Shown: positions 1-64,000 of the stretch, piece after piece
Layout of the letters: each line of letters starts with the position of its first letter
Position numbering within the stretch: the first letter of the stretch is position 1
Assembly: GCA_013396655.1 (NCBI GenBank)
Contig: WBMV01009267.1
Location: 377,839 to 441,838 of the forward strand
Source of the DNA: Campylorhamphus procurvoides
Lineage: Eukaryota > Chordata > Aves > Passeriformes > Dendrocolaptidae
DNA: 64,000 bases
Direction: 5' to 3'
The notes under the pieces: model-generated
The model's database searches: none
The model's input: the letters and a program-made list of their open reading frames with translations, nothing else
What the model was told of the DNA's origin: nothing
Program-made: the position numbers and the translations under genes

Positions 1-63564
<63,564 letters not shown>

Positions 63565-63574
63565 GTACGCGCCN

Positions 63575-63629
63575 GTGCCCGGTCGGGCCGCGGTGCCCGC
63601 AGCCGCCGCGCTCCCCTCACGGCGCTGCC
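63575..63629. repeat. 55-bp direct repeat, copy 2
   Basis: Identical to 63438-63492. It begins directly after a single N (63574) on the promoter side of exon 1. A shorter diverged relative (24 bp, one mismatch) lies at 63764-63787. Confidence 0.95.
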
Positions 63630-63822
63630 GCTCCCTGAGGGGGCACGGCAGGTGCCGCGAGCGTTTGTGGCGGTTTATGTCGAGTTTGGCTTGTTTGTTT
63701 GCTTTAAATAAAGATTTCCGGCGATTTCTTTAGGGGTTTTTGGCGGTTTGGCCGCGGAGGGCACCGCGCTCCCCTCACGGTGCTGCCTCAGCTGGGGCTG
63801 CCGGAGCGGCCGCGCTGCCCGC

Positions 63823-63882
63823 GGGATGGGACGGGGACGGGGACAGGGGTGGGACAGGAGTGGGGACAGGGACAGCGGTGGC
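63823..63882. repeat. G-rich (GGGACA/G)-type repeat with G-quadruplex potential
   Basis: Runs of three or four G are separated by AT, AC or ACA, as in GGGATGGGACGGGGACGGGG, continuing as GACAGGGGTGGGACAGG. Four or more G-runs with short loops fit the quadruplex pattern. The repeat lies about 260 bp upstream of the IGDCC4 start codon, with the G-rich strand as template strand. Confidence 0.75.
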
Positions 63883-64000
63883 AAAGGGACATCACCATTG
63901 CACTGCTGGCGCTCAGTTTCAGGCACGGCTCCTTCAGGTGTGTGTCGCTCACTGGGTGTCAAAGCCCAGCCTCGGCTGCTCAGCTGTCTGTGAAAATAAA

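Larger units (their letters stand above)
63565..64000. other. 5' flank of IGDCC4 to right edge
   Basis: This stretch holds repeat copy 2, the short AT-rich patch, the third partial repeat copy and the G-rich repeat. No exon of a neighbouring gene can be recognised. In mammals DPP8 lies upstream of IGDCC4, but nothing here identifies it. Confidence 0.6.

Noticed and set aside
63700..64000. 3' end of a neighbouring gene such as DPP8 at the right edge
   Set aside because: AATAAA words occur near 63706 and at the end, but no coding sequence of any neighbour is visible.

Overview
The window is vertebrate genomic DNA, most likely from a bird. It has long introns with GT-AG splice sites, a CpG-rich first exon containing assembly Ns, sparse repeats, and two degraded fragments resembling the 3' end of CR1 LINEs. 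I see no Alu- or L1-like sequence. There is nothing prokaryotic here, so no operons, CRISPR arrays or insertion sequences.

One gene explains all coding sequence I can support: the 5' part of IGDCC4 (also called NOPE), a neural/muscle-type immunoglobulin-superfamily receptor of the DCC/neogenin/PUNC/protogenin family, on the minus strand. Nine coding exons join in one open frame of 1,666 nt (555 codons plus one base). They encode a signal peptide (exon 1, 63510-63564), Ig1 (exon 2), Ig2 (exons 3-4), Ig3 (exons 5-6), Ig4 plus the first half of FNIII-1 (exon 7), the rest of FNIII-1 (exon 8) and the start of FNIII-2 (exon 9, 776-913). The remaining fibronectin repeats, the membrane segment and the cytoplasmic tail lie beyond the left edge. 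Every junction is GT-AG. All introns are phase 1 except intron 3, which is phase 2 and splits Ig2.

Layout from right to left, which is the direction of transcription: a GC-rich promoter region with a G-rich repeat (63565-64000); exon 1 on an 80-bp island bounded by single Ns and by two identical 55-bp copies; a 29.5-kb first intron with a 134-bp gap in a minisatellite near its 5' end; exons 2, 3 and 4 separated by 6.3- and 5.0-kb introns; a 15.4-kb fourth intron; then the compact block of exons 5-9 at 776-6634.

The introns contain no second gene that I can support. They hold a few short tandem repeats, including a near-perfect 3 x 71-bp array in intron 8, the two CR1 scraps, and several AT-rich blocks dense in homeodomain-, SOX-, TCF- or GATA-like words. 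Those blocks look like candidate intronic regulatory elements, but this is inference from composition only. No previously undescribed system is evident. The best leads are the exon-1 assembly anomaly, the young 71-bp repeat, the GATA/E-box cluster in intron 1 and the candidate enhancer blocks.
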